Shown here one piece after another: positions 12,047 through 21,902 of a stretch of 64,000 nt of DNA. Where the stretch lies: assembly GCF_012489685.1 (NCBI RefSeq), contig NC_080046.1, forward strand, positions 61,494,195 through 61,558,194, given 5' to 3'. How positions within the stretch are numbered: the first letter of the stretch is position 1; every line of letters begins with the position of its first letter. The position numbers were made by a program, and so were the translations under genes. The notes under the pieces are model-generated. The model had not been told where the DNA came from, did no database searches, and saw only the letters and a program-made list of their open reading frames with translations. Source of the stretch: Lotus japonicus (lineage: Eukaryota; Streptophyta; Magnoliopsida; Fabales; Fabaceae).

Positions 12047-12793
12047 TGTTGGCTCAATATTTTGGCCCAAGAAAGAGAAACGCATTCAGCCCAAAACTCT
12101 CGAGGAAGTCGAATTCTGACTAAAGAAAGGAAAAGGAAGTTGCACCAAGTTAATGGGGCGGCAAAACTCGACAACAACAATTACTGCTAAACACAGGCAC
12201 ATGTAACACGTGCCACACTGACCAAGTCAAATTCCCCCCACGATGGTCGAAAACATGGCCAGGAAACGGTTGGAGCAGTTGAAGCACACGATCTCCACCA
12301 CCATGCGCAGAACTTCCGGAGCAAGCATCAGATCGTGGGAGAAACCAGACCCACTAACACGCAGAACACGAAACTCTATAAATAGGAGAATCCAATTCAG
12401 AAAGAGGGTTCCCAACTGAAAAACTCTGAAAATTCACTAAAAGCTCTAAACGTCCGCATCAATGAGACTTCGAGAGCAGAACGTGATGATGGAGGAGTAT
12501 GTTGCAGAACCAACGCTTTAATTTCCTTGCATTTCAGTTCGTTAATTTCCAGTTTTTATGTGTAGCTTGTTTTGTCGAAATTTGCTTTCATGTTATTTTG
12601 GTTTGCTTGACTATTTTGTAATCGACTCATATTCAATAAAATCCAGTTTCGTTTGAAGTTGTTTATTGTTGTCGAAAACACATCCGTCCACACACTACAC
12701 TTTGGCAAAACGTTTTCTCAAAAGGACCCTGAAATCTAAACTTCCTTTAGTCGAACTAAGAGGATATTTGTTTACCAAAAATCCGTGTAAACA
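12047..12793 (+). repeat. 5' LTR of the Tat element
   Basis: Begins TGTTGGCTCAATATTTTGG and ends CCGTGTAAACA. It matches the 3' LTR over its full 747 bp. By eye I find one difference: T at 12054 against C at 26373. It contains a TATA box (CTATAAATAG, about 12376) and an AATAAA at 12635-12640. Confidence 0.97.
12374..12384 (+). promoter_or_regulatory. LTR TATA box
   Basis: CTCTATAAATAGG is a strong plant TATA box in the 5' LTR, well placed to drive the genomic gag-pol transcript. The same box recurs in the 3' LTR near 26695-26704, where it could read out toward the globulin gene at 28285. Confidence 0.7.
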
Positions 12794-12796
12794 AAT

Positions 12797-12816
12797 TGGC
12801 ACACCTGGTGGGACCG
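12797..12816 (+). promoter_or_regulatory. Primer-binding site
   Basis: TGGCACACCTGGTGGGACC lies 3 nt inside the 5' LTR and starts with TGG, as expected for pairing with a tRNA 3' CCA end. I could not assign the tRNA from memory. Confidence 0.7.
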
Positions 12817-12939
12817 TTTTTGTGAAGACTAAGTTTTACAGAAGCGTTTTGTGTGTTTTGTTTGCTGCATGCTATTTGGTATTTGCTACTTGCCTGGATT
12901 GTGATTTATATGCACCTGAGAAGTGGTAAGACTTTGAGT

Positions 12940-15900
12940 ATGGCAAACAACCGAGGAAGAACCTCCCCTCAAGGATCTAACGTGGGTAATCAGAGTAGTC
13001 CCGGGGGAAGTAGTGGTAATAATAATGAAGAAGTGTCTACTGGAATGGGGCATGGCACCAGTATGCCAACCCAGAACGTGGCAATTTCTGCAGTTGCAGA
13101 AATGCCTGTATCTACATCAGTACAGGCACAAATTGTTCCAACGATTACGAGGGACATGCCTTATGGTATGCCTACATCTATGATGCAAGGCATACAAGGC
13201 ACGTATTCGACGTTCCCTGAAAATGTTCCCCCATTCAGCATACCCCCTTTTGGGGCAAATGGAACAATGTTAAACTTGGGAAGTCGAGTTAGTCCCCCTA
13301 TTCCTGGATCTAGTTCACAAATTTATTTATCTACAGGTATGAATAATGGTTCACTTCAAGCCATTAGGCAGCAAGTAGATGATAGTAACCATGAAATGGT
13401 TAACATGCTATCTCGACAGATAGGTGAGCTAATCAATCCTGTGCTCCAAAATAATAATGCCAATAATCAGCATTTGGCACGACAGATGGATCGTTTGGCG
13501 ACAGCCCTGGGGGCACCAGTCGAAGTCCAACCGGCACCAGGGATTAACCAAATCCCGTTGCCTAACCATGTCCCTGCCCCGGTGCGCTATCAAGCGCCGC
13601 AACACCAAGAGATGAGGGCAAACCCTTTGTACGAGGCAGTGCAGCCACCATTGCAAAATGTGTATATGGTAAACAGGGAAGAACACGCTGATGGTGTGCT
13701 AGAAAGAATTCGACACCAGAACGCTGGGGGGCAACAAAATGTTGCTGCTGTGGTGGAGCAATTGTTGAACTAACATGGTTTCAACGTGGGTTTCGCGAAT
13801 AGACCCCATTTTGTGTCAGCCTTTACAGAGGAAGTTCTCGAATCAGAACTTCCTCGAGGCTGGAAGGTCCCCAAATTCACTAAGTTCTCAGGGAATTCAG
13901 GAGAGTCCACAGTAGAACACATAGCCAGGTACCAAATCGAAGCAGGAGACTTAGCCATCAATGAGAATTTGAAAATGAAGTACTTCCCGAGTTCTCTAAC
14001 CAAAAATGCATTTACCTGGTTCACCACCCTCGCTCCTAGGTCAGTCAGTACATGGGCCCAGTTGGAAAGAATTTTCCATGAACAGTTCTTTAGGGGAGAG
14101 TGCAAAGTAAGTTTGAAAGACCTGGCTAGTGTCAAAAGAAAGCCAGCAGAGTCTATTGATGATTACCTAAACAGGTTTAGGATGCTTAAATCTCGATGCT
14201 TCACCCATGTTCCTGAACACGAGCTAGTTGTCTTAGCCGCTGGTGGTCTAGAGTATTCTATTAGAAAGAAGATCGACACTCAGTATATTCGAGATATGTC
14301 TTTGCTCGCAGATAGAGTGAGGCACATCGAATTGTTAAAGGCCGAAAAGTCAGAGGAAAGGGCCAAGACTACTAAGTGGCCAAAGAAGGAGAAGGTAGCG
14401 TACATAGATGCGGATTCAGTAGGTCAGAGTCCATGTGTCTATCGAGAAGTCCCTGCGGACGTCGATTTGAATGACGTCAATCTGGCTGAACTTCAGCCAG
14501 GGGATCCTTATGTGTGTAAAGCATTGAAACCACGTGAAAACAAACTTGGGGAGGAAAACCCCAAGAACACGATTCCTGCTGTAAAAACTTATACTTTTGA
14601 TGTGGCCAAATGTGATGCAATCTATGATATACTTGTGTCTGATGGTTTGCTTGTGGTCCCCAAAGACCAAAAACTTCCCTCTCCTGAACAAAGGAAAGGG
14701 AAGAAATATTGCAAATATCATAACTTTTTTGGCCATTGGACCTCACAATGTGTTCGTTTCAGGGACCTCGTGCAGGGGGCATTGGACTCAGGAAGGCTCA
14801 AGTATGACGAAAAAGCCAAAAGTCAAATGAAGATTGACTCCGACCCACTGCAGGTAGCTGAAGCTAACTACGTGGAACCTTTCTACATTGGCATGGTTGA
14901 CATTTCCGAGAAGCTGAATCTGGGCCTGACACTCGAGGAGGCAAAGGAGGAAAACACGGCTGTCGAAGAACCAGACGTCGTGAAAGAAGTGAACTTGGAA
15001 GAGGTTTACCCCAAGGCTGGAGAAACCCTTGTCGAGTTTCTATCCCGCAGCAAAGACGGTGAGAGAGAGGTTATGCTGTGCCCTCGATGCAGCGCTGTTT
15101 TCGACAAATCCGCAGCCAAGGCCTATCAAGATTCAGAAATGAAAAGGCATTATCAGAGGAAGGCTCCTGTATCCAGGAGACTGAAGTACCCTCACGAGGA
15201 GTGGGTCGAAAGAGACCAGGAACTCGATGGCCATAAAGGCCAAAAAACAAGCAGTAAAGACAAAACTTACCTCCCCAATGCTAGATTGCCAAGAAACCAA
15301 TGGTTCAGGCCAACGCCTCCAAGGCCAAAACCATACCCTAAGTGGCAGAAAATCGACTTAGGCCAGGGATCCTCTTACATCAACAATTCCCGTGTGTCAC
15401 GAAGCTACTCCTATGGCTCTGAGAACTACTATGCCCCTGAACAGATGACTAGGACTCAGTTCAGGCGTTTTTTGAGGAAAAGGAAAGCTGAGAGGGAAAG
15501 AGGTGGCAAGTTCCGTTCACTATGGGACATAAAGCCAGAAGATAACTCTCGCAATGAACCTAGTGTGGCGTCGATTATCAACCAGCTGGATCACGCCATC
15601 AAACAGGGAACAACCATACCACCAAATCCAGCTAAGGAAAAAGGGAAGAATGTCGTCGAGGATGAGGATGAAGACATGCTCGAAGATTTCGACGACAGTG
15701 AGGGAGAAGAGCTCAACATCATCTGCATCGTGTCCATCCTACCTGCAGAATTCGATAGAATCTCAGAGGTCACTGAAAGTGAGGAAGACTATTATGTCGA
15801 CGACGAACCAGATGACAATCCTTTGTGTTATTATGTGATGCAGAGAGGATCTGTCGAAGATGAAAGAGCTATCTTCCAAAGGCCAACCGAGCAAATGAAG

Positions 15901-16539
15901 AGCCATTTGAAACCGCTATTTGTTTGGGCCAGAGTCGAGGAGAAGGGTGTTAACAAAGTCCTTGTCGACGGGGGAGCTGCAATTAACCTCATGCCCGGAT
16001 TTATGCTCAAGAAGTTAGGTAAAATTGAAGCGGATCTAATCTCACATGACATGGTGCTTTCCGATTATGAAGGAAAGACAGGTTCTTCCCTAGGGGCAAT
16101 CATGTTGAACATAACCGTAGGAACAGTAGCCCGTTCCACATTGTTCATTGTGGTCCCTTCAAAGGCCAATTACAATTTGCTGCTGGGAAGAGAATGGATT
16201 CATGGCGTGGGGGCAGTGCCTTCGACCTTACACCAACGTATATCCATTTGGAAAGCTGATGGAGTTGTCGAAAATGTACAAGCAGATCAAAGCTACTATT
16301 TAGCAGAAACAAGCTACGTTGGTAAGAAGAATTTTGAGAAGAGTTTAGCCACAATTGCTCCTTTAGACACAGTGGCTAGCCAATACTTCAACCCCTACTC
16401 AGAGTATTCAGTAACGTTGGATCCCATCCGGGGCCTAAACCTCAATGAAGCATGTAAACCTGATGCCATGAGCGGATGGCACAGTGATGAAGAGAAAGAT
16501 GCCACTGATGGGTGGCAAGCCAATGATAAAGATGATTAA
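12940..16539 (+). CDS. gag-protease polyprotein of the Tat element (one in-frame stop)
   Basis: The frame from MANNRGRTSPQG runs to 16539, interrupted only by TAA at 13771-13773; reading resumes in the same frame (HGFNVGFANRPHF). Domains: a Gln/Pro-rich N-terminus; the retrotransposon gag core (WFTTLAPRSVSTWAQL, then FRGECKVSL and DDYLNRFRML, about 14000-14300); a CKYHNFFGHWTSQC zinc-knuckle-like motif near 14710; and an acidic stretch. A retropepsin with VDGGAAINLMP follows near 15964, where DGG takes the place of DTG, as is usual in this lineage. An in-frame ATG upstream (12853) would add a hydrophobic leader and is less likely. The stop could be a recent nonsense mutation (for example CAA to TAA) or a readthrough site. 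The element is otherwise well preserved. Confidence 0.9.
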
Positions 16540-19500
16540 TTCGAGCATGGCTCGAATTTCGGCTTACGCAGCCGAAAACAAAATAAGAACGGCCCTGGAG
16601 GCCGAGAGGATGGCCAAAGAAATGGCTATAGACGAAGCTAATGTCTCAATCCTGCCTGTCGAATTGACACCTCAGGAGGAGGCAACAATAAATAAGGATG
16701 ACACGTGCATAGAAATAAACGAGCAGAGTGCTGAGGAATGCGGATTCGAGGACCTTTGCAATCTGAGGCTAGATTGCATCTATGATGACGGCCCATTAGG
16801 CTTCGAGAAGCCAGTGGTCGAATTTTCCAAGAAAATGGAAGCGCAAGACCCTTTAGAAGAAGTAGACCTGGGTGATGGCTTAGAAAAGAGGCCAACGTAT
16901 ATTAGTGCTCTCATTGACCCGGAGCTAAAAGACAGGATGGTGAAATTACTCAAGGAATTCAAAGACTGTTTCGCTTGGGATTACGATGAAATGCCTGGCC
17001 TCAGTCGAGAAGTGGTGGAATTGAAGTTACCCATCAAAGAAAACAAGAAACCAGTCAAGCAACTGCCCAGGAGGTTCCATCCAGATGTGTTGGTGAAAAT
17101 CAAGGAAGAAATCGAAAGACTCCTCAGGTGTAAATTTATCAGAACAGCTCGATATGTGGACTGGTTAGCCAACGTGGTTCCAGTAATCAAGAAGAATGGA
17201 AAGATGAGAGTTTGCATAGATTTCCGAGATCTTAACGCTGCCACTCCAAAAGACGAGTATCACATGCCTATTGCTGAGATGATGGTGGATTCAGCTGCTG
17301 GTCATGAATACTTAAGCTTGTTGGATGGTTACTCAGGCTACAACCAAATCTTCATAGCAGAAGAGGACGTGTCGAAAACAGCTTTTCGATGTCCCGGTGC
17401 CTTGGGGACGTACGAGTGGGTGGTCATGCCATTTGGGTTGAAAAACGCTGGCGCGACCTACCAAAGGGTAATGAATACCATTTTTCATGATTTTATAGAA
17501 ACCTTCATGCAGGTTTATATTGATGACATTGTGGTGAAATCCCCATCAAGGGATGACCATTTGTTGCATCTAAGGAAATCCTTTGAGAGGATGAGAAAAT
17601 ATGGTTTGAAGATGAATCCCCTTAAATGTGCCTTTGGTGTTATTGCAGGTGATTTTTTGGGTTTTGTGGTGCACAAAAAGGGCATCGAAATCAACAAAAA
17701 TAAAGCTAAAGCCATTCTCGACACAAGTCCACCAACCAGCAAGAAGCAACTACAATCGTTATTGGGGAAGATTAACTTCCTAAGGAGATTCATTACCAAC
17801 CTCAGTGAAAAGACCAAGTCATTTTCTCCGCTTCTTCGACTAAAAAAGGAAGATGTGTTCCGCTGGGAGGCAGAGCACCAAAAGGCATTCGATGAACTCA
17901 AGAAGTACTTGTCCAATCCACCTGTAATGGTACCACCCATCAAGGGGAGGCCAATGAAGCTGTATATTTCTGCCACAGATGAAACCATCGGGAGCATGCT
18001 GGCTCAAGAAGATGAAGATGGCAACGAAAGAGCCATATTTTATTTAAGTAGGGTGTTAAATAGCGCAGAAACTCGATACACTATGATCGAGAAATTGTGT
18101 CTATGCCTGTACTTCTCTTGTGTAAAGTTGAAATATTATATAAAGCCAATCGATGTAATGGTTTTTTCTCATTATGATATAATAAAGCACATGTTATCCA
18201 AACCAATCTTGCATAGTCGAATTGGTAAATGGGCTTTGGCCCTAACCGAATATTCATTAACTTACACCCCATTAAAAGCGATTAAAGGGCAGGCGGTTGC
18301 TGATTTCTTGGCAGATCACACCATGCCTAGAGAGATCATAACCTATGTGGGTATACAGCCTTGGAAGTTATATTTCGAAGGTTCCAGCCATAAGAATGGA
18401 ACTGGAATCGGGATGTTTATCATGTCCCCGCAGGGCATCCCCACTAAATTCAAATTTAGGATCAAGAGTAATTGCTCGAACAATGAGGTCGAGTATGAGG
18501 CACTGATATCAGGCCTCGAGATCTTGCTAGCTCTCGGGGCAAAGAATGTTGTCGTGAAAGGGGATTCTGAGTTGGTAGTAAAGCAGCTTACCAAAGAATA
18601 CAAGTGCGTTAGTGAGCATCTAGCCAAATATTATGTGAAAGCAAGCAATTTGTTGGCTAAATTCGACGAAGCTGGAATAGGACATGTTCCTAGAATAGAG
18701 AACCAAGAAGCCAATGAATTGGCGCAGATTGCTTCTGGGTATATGATAGATAGACTAAAGTTAACAGAGTTAATCAAGATCAAAGAAAAACTGAGTCCTT
18801 CAGATCTCGACATTATGGTCATTGATAATCTAACTCCTGACGATTGGAGAAAGCCAATTGTCGAATACCTGCAGAACCCAGTGGGGTCAACTGATAGAAA
18901 AGTCAAGTATAGAGCTCTAAGTTACACCATTTTAGGCAACGAGTTGTTTAAAAAGAACGTCGACGGCACACTGTTGAAATGCTTAAGCGAAGACGACGCA
19001 TTTATAGCAGTATCAGCTGCTCACGATGGCCTGTGTGGTGCTCACCAAGCAGGGGCCAAAATGAAATGGATTCTATTTAGACAAGGTTTGTATTGGCCAA
19101 CTATCACGAAAAATTGCATCGAGTACGCAAAAGGTTGTCAAGATTGCCAAAAACACTCAGGAATCCAGCATGTGCCAGCTAGTGAATTGCACTCTATTAT
19201 CAAGCCATGGCCTTTTAGGGGATGGGAAATAGACTTAATTGGTGAAATTCACCCAGCTTCATCAAAGCAGCACAAGTATATCATTGTGGCAGTCGACTAT
19301 TTCACTAAATGGGTCGAAGCCATCCCACTACAAAACGTAACACAGGAAACGGTGATCGAGTTCATACAAAACCACATTGTATATCGATTTGGATTGCCAG
19401 AGTCCATTACAACGGACCAAGGCACGGTGTTTGTGGGACGCAAAGTGGCAGCCTTCGCAGAATCTTGGGGCATCAAGCTTTTGACCTCGACCCCTTACTA

Positions 19501-20107
19501 CGCTCAGGCTAATGGCCAAGTAGAAGCGGCCAACAAAGTCCTAATAAGCTTGATCAAGAAGCATGTGGGTCGAAAACCAAAAAGCTGGCATGAATCTTTA
19601 AGCCAAGTCCTATGGGCTTACCGGAATTCACCAAGGGAAGCGACAGGAACGACGCCTTTTCGACTGGCCTATGGCCAAGAAGCCGTATTGCCCGCAGAGG
19701 TATACTTGCAATCATGTCGAATTCAAAGGCAAGAAGAAATCCCAAGCGACGTTTACTGGAATATGATGCTAGATAAAATGGTCAACCTCGACGAAGAAAG
19801 GCTCTTGGCACTAGACGTCTTAACAAGGCAAAAGGATCGCATAGCTAAAGCATACAACAAAAAGGTTAGAGATCGATCTTTTATTACAGGGGATTATGTG
19901 TGGAAAGTTATTCTCCCAATGGATAAAAAGGATAGAGTTTATGGAAAATGGACCCCCAGTTGGGAAGGGCCATTTACAGTCGAGAAAACGTTACCCAATA
20001 ACGCTTACGTGATCAAGGAATTGGGCAATCAGAGTCAATGTGTTACGATAAATGGCAAGTATTTAAAAGCATATAAGCCAATGTTGCACGAATGTAAAAT
20101 CGAATGA
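16484..20107 (+). CDS. pol polyprotein: reverse transcriptase, two RNase H, integrase
   Basis: 1207 residues in the +1 frame relative to gag-protease, overlapping its end by 56 nt. Reverse transcriptase: KMRVCIDFRDLN, MPFGLKNAGATYQR and YIDDIVVKS (residue ~345). RNase H1 ends ADFLADH. A second RNase H begins KLYFEGSSHKNGTG (~627), with NNEVEYEAL and GDSELVV. The integrase HHCC finger has HDGLCGAHQAG and CQDCQKH. The integrase core D,D,E lies in WEIDLIGE, TTDQGT and QVEAAN. The dual RNase H assigns it to Tat. In the second RNase H the usual first Asp of YxDG is Glu (YFEGSS). Expression would need a frameshift, reinitiation or splicing, unless the frame change is itself a mutation. The C-terminal 210 residues are repeated after the gap. 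Confidence 0.94.
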   Translation: MMKRKMPLMGGKPMIKMINSSMARISAYAAENKIRTALEAERMAKEMAIDEANVSILPVELTPQEEATINKDDTCIEINEQSAEECGFEDLCNLRLDCIYDDGPLGFEKPVVEFSKKMEAQDPLEEVDLGDGLEKRPTYISALIDPELKDRMVKLLKEFKDCFAWDYDEMPGLSREVVELKLPIKENKKPVKQLPRRFHPDVLVKIKEEIERLLRCKFIRTARYVDWLANVVPVIKKNGKMRVCIDFRDLNAATPKDEYHMPIAEMMVDSAAGHEYLSLLDGYSGYNQIFIAEEDVSKTAFRCPGALGTYEWVVMPFGLKNAGATYQRVMNTIFHDFIETFMQVYIDDIVVKSPSRDDHLLHLRKSFERMRKYGLKMNPLKCAFGVIAGDFLGFVVHKKGIEINKNKAKAILDTSPPTSKKQLQSLLGKINFLRRFITNLSEKTKSFSPLLRLKKEDVFRWEAEHQKAFDELKKYLSNPPVMVPPIKGRPMKLYISATDETIGSMLAQEDEDGNERAIFYLSRVLNSAETRYTMIEKLCLCLYFSCVKLKYYIKPIDVMVFSHYDIIKHMLSKPILHSRIGKWALALTEYSLTYTPLKAIKGQAVADFLADHTMPREIITYVGIQPWKLYFEGSSHKNGTGIGMFIMSPQGIPTKFKFRIKSNCSNNEVEYEALISGLEILLALGAKNVVVKGDSELVVKQLTKEYKCVSEHLAKYYVKASNLLAKFDEAGIGHVPRIENQEANELAQIASGYMIDRLKLTELIKIKEKLSPSDLDIMVIDNLTPDDWRKPIVEYLQNPVGSTDRKVKYRALSYTILGNELFKKNVDGTLLKCLSEDDAFIAVSAAHDGLCGAHQAGAKMKWILFRQGLYWPTITKNCIEYAKGCQDCQKHSGIQHVPASELHSIIKPWPFRGWEIDLIGEIHPASSKQHKYIIVAVDYFTKWVEAIPLQNVTQETVIEFIQNHIVYRFGLPESITTDQGTVFVGRKVAAFAESWGIKLLTSTPYYAQANGQVEAANKVLISLIKKHVGRKPKSWHESLSQVLWAYRNSPREATGTTPFRLAYGQEAVLPAEVYLQSCRIQRQEEIPSDVYWNMMLDKMVNLDEERLLALDVLTRQKDRIAKAYNKKVRDRSFITGDYVWKVILPMDKKDRVYGKWTPSWEGPFTVEKTLPNNAYVIKELGNQSQCVTINGKYLKAYKPMLHECKIE

Positions 20108-20189
20108 AACATGAACGATAAATTGCCAAATTATATTCATTAATCGAAAAACATTACAAGTATGGCAAAATACAAGTAAAACTAGAAAA

Positions 20190-20289
20190 NNNNNNNNNNN
20201 NNNNNNNNNNNNNNNNNNNNNNNNNNNNNNNNNNNNNNNNNNNNNNNNNNNNNNNNNNNNNNNNNNNNNNNNNNNNNNNNNNNNNNNNN
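20190..20289. other. Assembly gap, 100 N
   Basis: A run of 100 N, a conventional placeholder length. Because the flanks are the same sequence, the true gap is probably negative (an overlap). Confidence 0.98.
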
Positions 20290-20412
20290 TGGGTCGAAAA
20301 ACCAAAAAGCTGGCATGAATCTTTAAGCCAAGTCCTATGGGCTTACCGGAATTCACCAAGGGAAGCGACAGGAACGACGCCTTTTCGACTGGCCTATGGC
20401 CAAGAAGCCGTA

Positions 20413-20832
20413 TTGCCCGCAGAGGTATACTTGCAATCATGTCGAATTCAAAGGCAAGAAGAAATCCCAAGCGACGTTTACTGGAATATGATGCTAGATA
20501 AAATGGTCAACCTCGACGAAGAAAGGCTCTTGGCACTAGACGTCTTAACAAGGCAAAAGGATCGCATAGCTAAAGCATACAACAAAAAGGTTAGAGATCG
20601 ATCTTTTATTACAGGGGATTATGTGTGGAAAGTTATTCTCCCAATGGATAAAAAGGATAGAGTTTATGGAAAATGGACCCCCAGTTGGGAAGGGCCATTT
20701 ACAGTCGAGAAAACGTTACCCAATAACGCTTACGTGATCAAGGAATTGGGCAATCAGAGTCAATGTGTTACGATAAATGGCAAGTATTTAAAAGCATATA
20801 AGCCAATGTTGCACGAATGTAAAATCGAATGA
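20413..20832 (+). pseudogene. Repeated pol C-terminus after the gap
   Basis: Reads the same last 139 residues as the pol frame (AEVYLQSCRIQRQ to LHECKIE), including the GDYVWKVILP segment after the integrase core. It is not a separate gene; it is the second copy of the gap-flanking duplication. Confidence 0.9.
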
Positions 20833-20915
20833 AACATGAACGATAAAATTGCCAAATTATATTCATTAATCGAAAAACATTACAAGTATGGCAAAATACA
20901 AGTAAAACTAGAAAC

Positions 20916-21389
20916 CTAAAAAGGAAAAATGGCTCTGTATCCGTCATATTTAGCTTGCATAGGTGCTAATCGACCCACCAGCGCCACCATCTGGCCCTCA
21001 AGTCGAGCCTTCTTTTGACGAGCAACCAGGTCTTCAAGGGAGGCTGCAAGAATCACCACAACTGACTGAACAAGACCTTCAGGATCTTGCTGATCCAAAG
21101 AGGCCTGGAGAAAATCGAATTTATCCCTCCACTCATCTATTTGGTGTTCTTGAAAGAACACCATTACTGAAAGTTCCCGGAACTCTTCAAACAGAGGCTT
21201 GGCCTCCAAGAGAAGCCCCTGGAACTCCTGAAGAGGAATTCTAACGCGCGCAACGATTGGCCTATGAAGTAGTTGATCAATGAGCCCTAAAAGCTCATCA
21301 AGGCCAGCAGAGGAGTCATACAGGTTTTGGAAAAGGTTCTCTTGGAAAGCCAAGTCCTTGATACGACGAAGAATTAGTCTGCTATCCAT
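20916..21389 (-). CDS. Antisense small protein of the Tat element, unknown function
   Basis: 157 residues, starting MDSRLILRRIKDLAFQENL and rich in Leu, Glu and Gln, with predicted long helices (coiled-coil-like) and no recognised domain. It lies between the end of pol and the larger antisense gene, in the same orientation as the latter. A TATA box (CTATAAATG, 21479-21488) lies about 90 bp upstream of the ATG, so it may have its own promoter. A helical protein encoded antisense in a retrotransposon could be structural or a regulator of the sense transcript; nothing in the sequence decides this. It overlaps no sense ORF. Confidence 0.6.
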   Translation of the reverse strand: MDSRLILRRIKDLAFQENLFQNLYDSSAGLDELLGLIDQLLHRPIVARVRIPLQEFQGLLLEAKPLFEEFRELSVMVFFQEHQIDEWRDKFDFLQASLDQQDPEGLVQSVVVILAASLEDLVARQKKARLEGQMVALVGRLAPMQAKYDGYRAIFPF

Positions 21390-21478
21390 GGTGAAGAATG
21401 AAAGGTTCTTGGATCGCAGAAAGAAGGGAAGAATGGAAAGAAAAGAGGTGCTGTTGAGAGACGAGTAGAAAACTGCTT

Positions 21479-21488
21479 CATTTATAGT
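21479..21488 (-). promoter_or_regulatory. TATA box for the small antisense gene
   Basis: On the minus strand CTATAAATGAAG stands about 90 bp before the ATG at 21389, with CT-rich sequence following (CTCGTCTCTCAACAGC), as in plant core promoters. Confidence 0.55.
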
Positions 21489-21902
21489 AGAGAGGTAACA
21501 AACAGACGTATTAATGCAAGCATGCAGTTACCAAAGCGTCAGCCAAACACGGCAAGCCACGTCAACCACTACCACAAGTGAAGGAAGTTCTTGAGTCGTT
21601 GAACAGAAACGTGATAAAAGCGTTATAAATTATCGTGGTTTTCCAAGAAACTTGGAAGCTGAAAGGTTAGATTAAGCACCAAGTCAAATGGTGAGGCTTA
21701 GCAATTCAATGCAAGGAGTAATGTAGCGAAGGCTGATTCAACGATAAAATGCAAATCGAGAAATAAAGCATGTCGAGCATTGCCAATACAAAGTCATTCA
21801 TTAGTTAGAAATCGAATAGAGTTACAGGACAGGAATGATAAAGTTGGCAACAAAGGCCATAATAGATCCATGGCCATTACAATAAAGCAACAATTATGAA
21901 GC

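Larger units (their letters stand above)
19566..20914. repeat. Direct duplication flanking the N gap (probable assembly artefact)
   Basis: Sequence 19566-20188 recurs at 20290-20914, differing only by extra A bases in two A runs (CGAAAACC against CGAAAAACC, and GATAAATT against GATAAAATT). The copies abut a block of exactly 100 N. This is the pattern of two contig ends that overlap but were scaffolded with a fixed gap instead of being merged. Confidence 0.9.

Noticed and set aside
11785..12180. 131-codon minus-strand frame over the 5' LTR boundary
   Set aside because: It crosses the retrotransposon insertion junction (12047) and the LTR, so it cannot be an ancestral gene.
12047..12793. Coding frames in the LTRs (62 codons, repeated at 26546-26734)
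   Set aside because: The identical frame in both LTRs reflects LTR duplication; no domain.
13770..19745. Numerous frames on the minus strand opposite gag and pol
   Set aside because: They mirror the coding frames of strongly recognisable gag-pol and have no domains, promoters or introns of their own.
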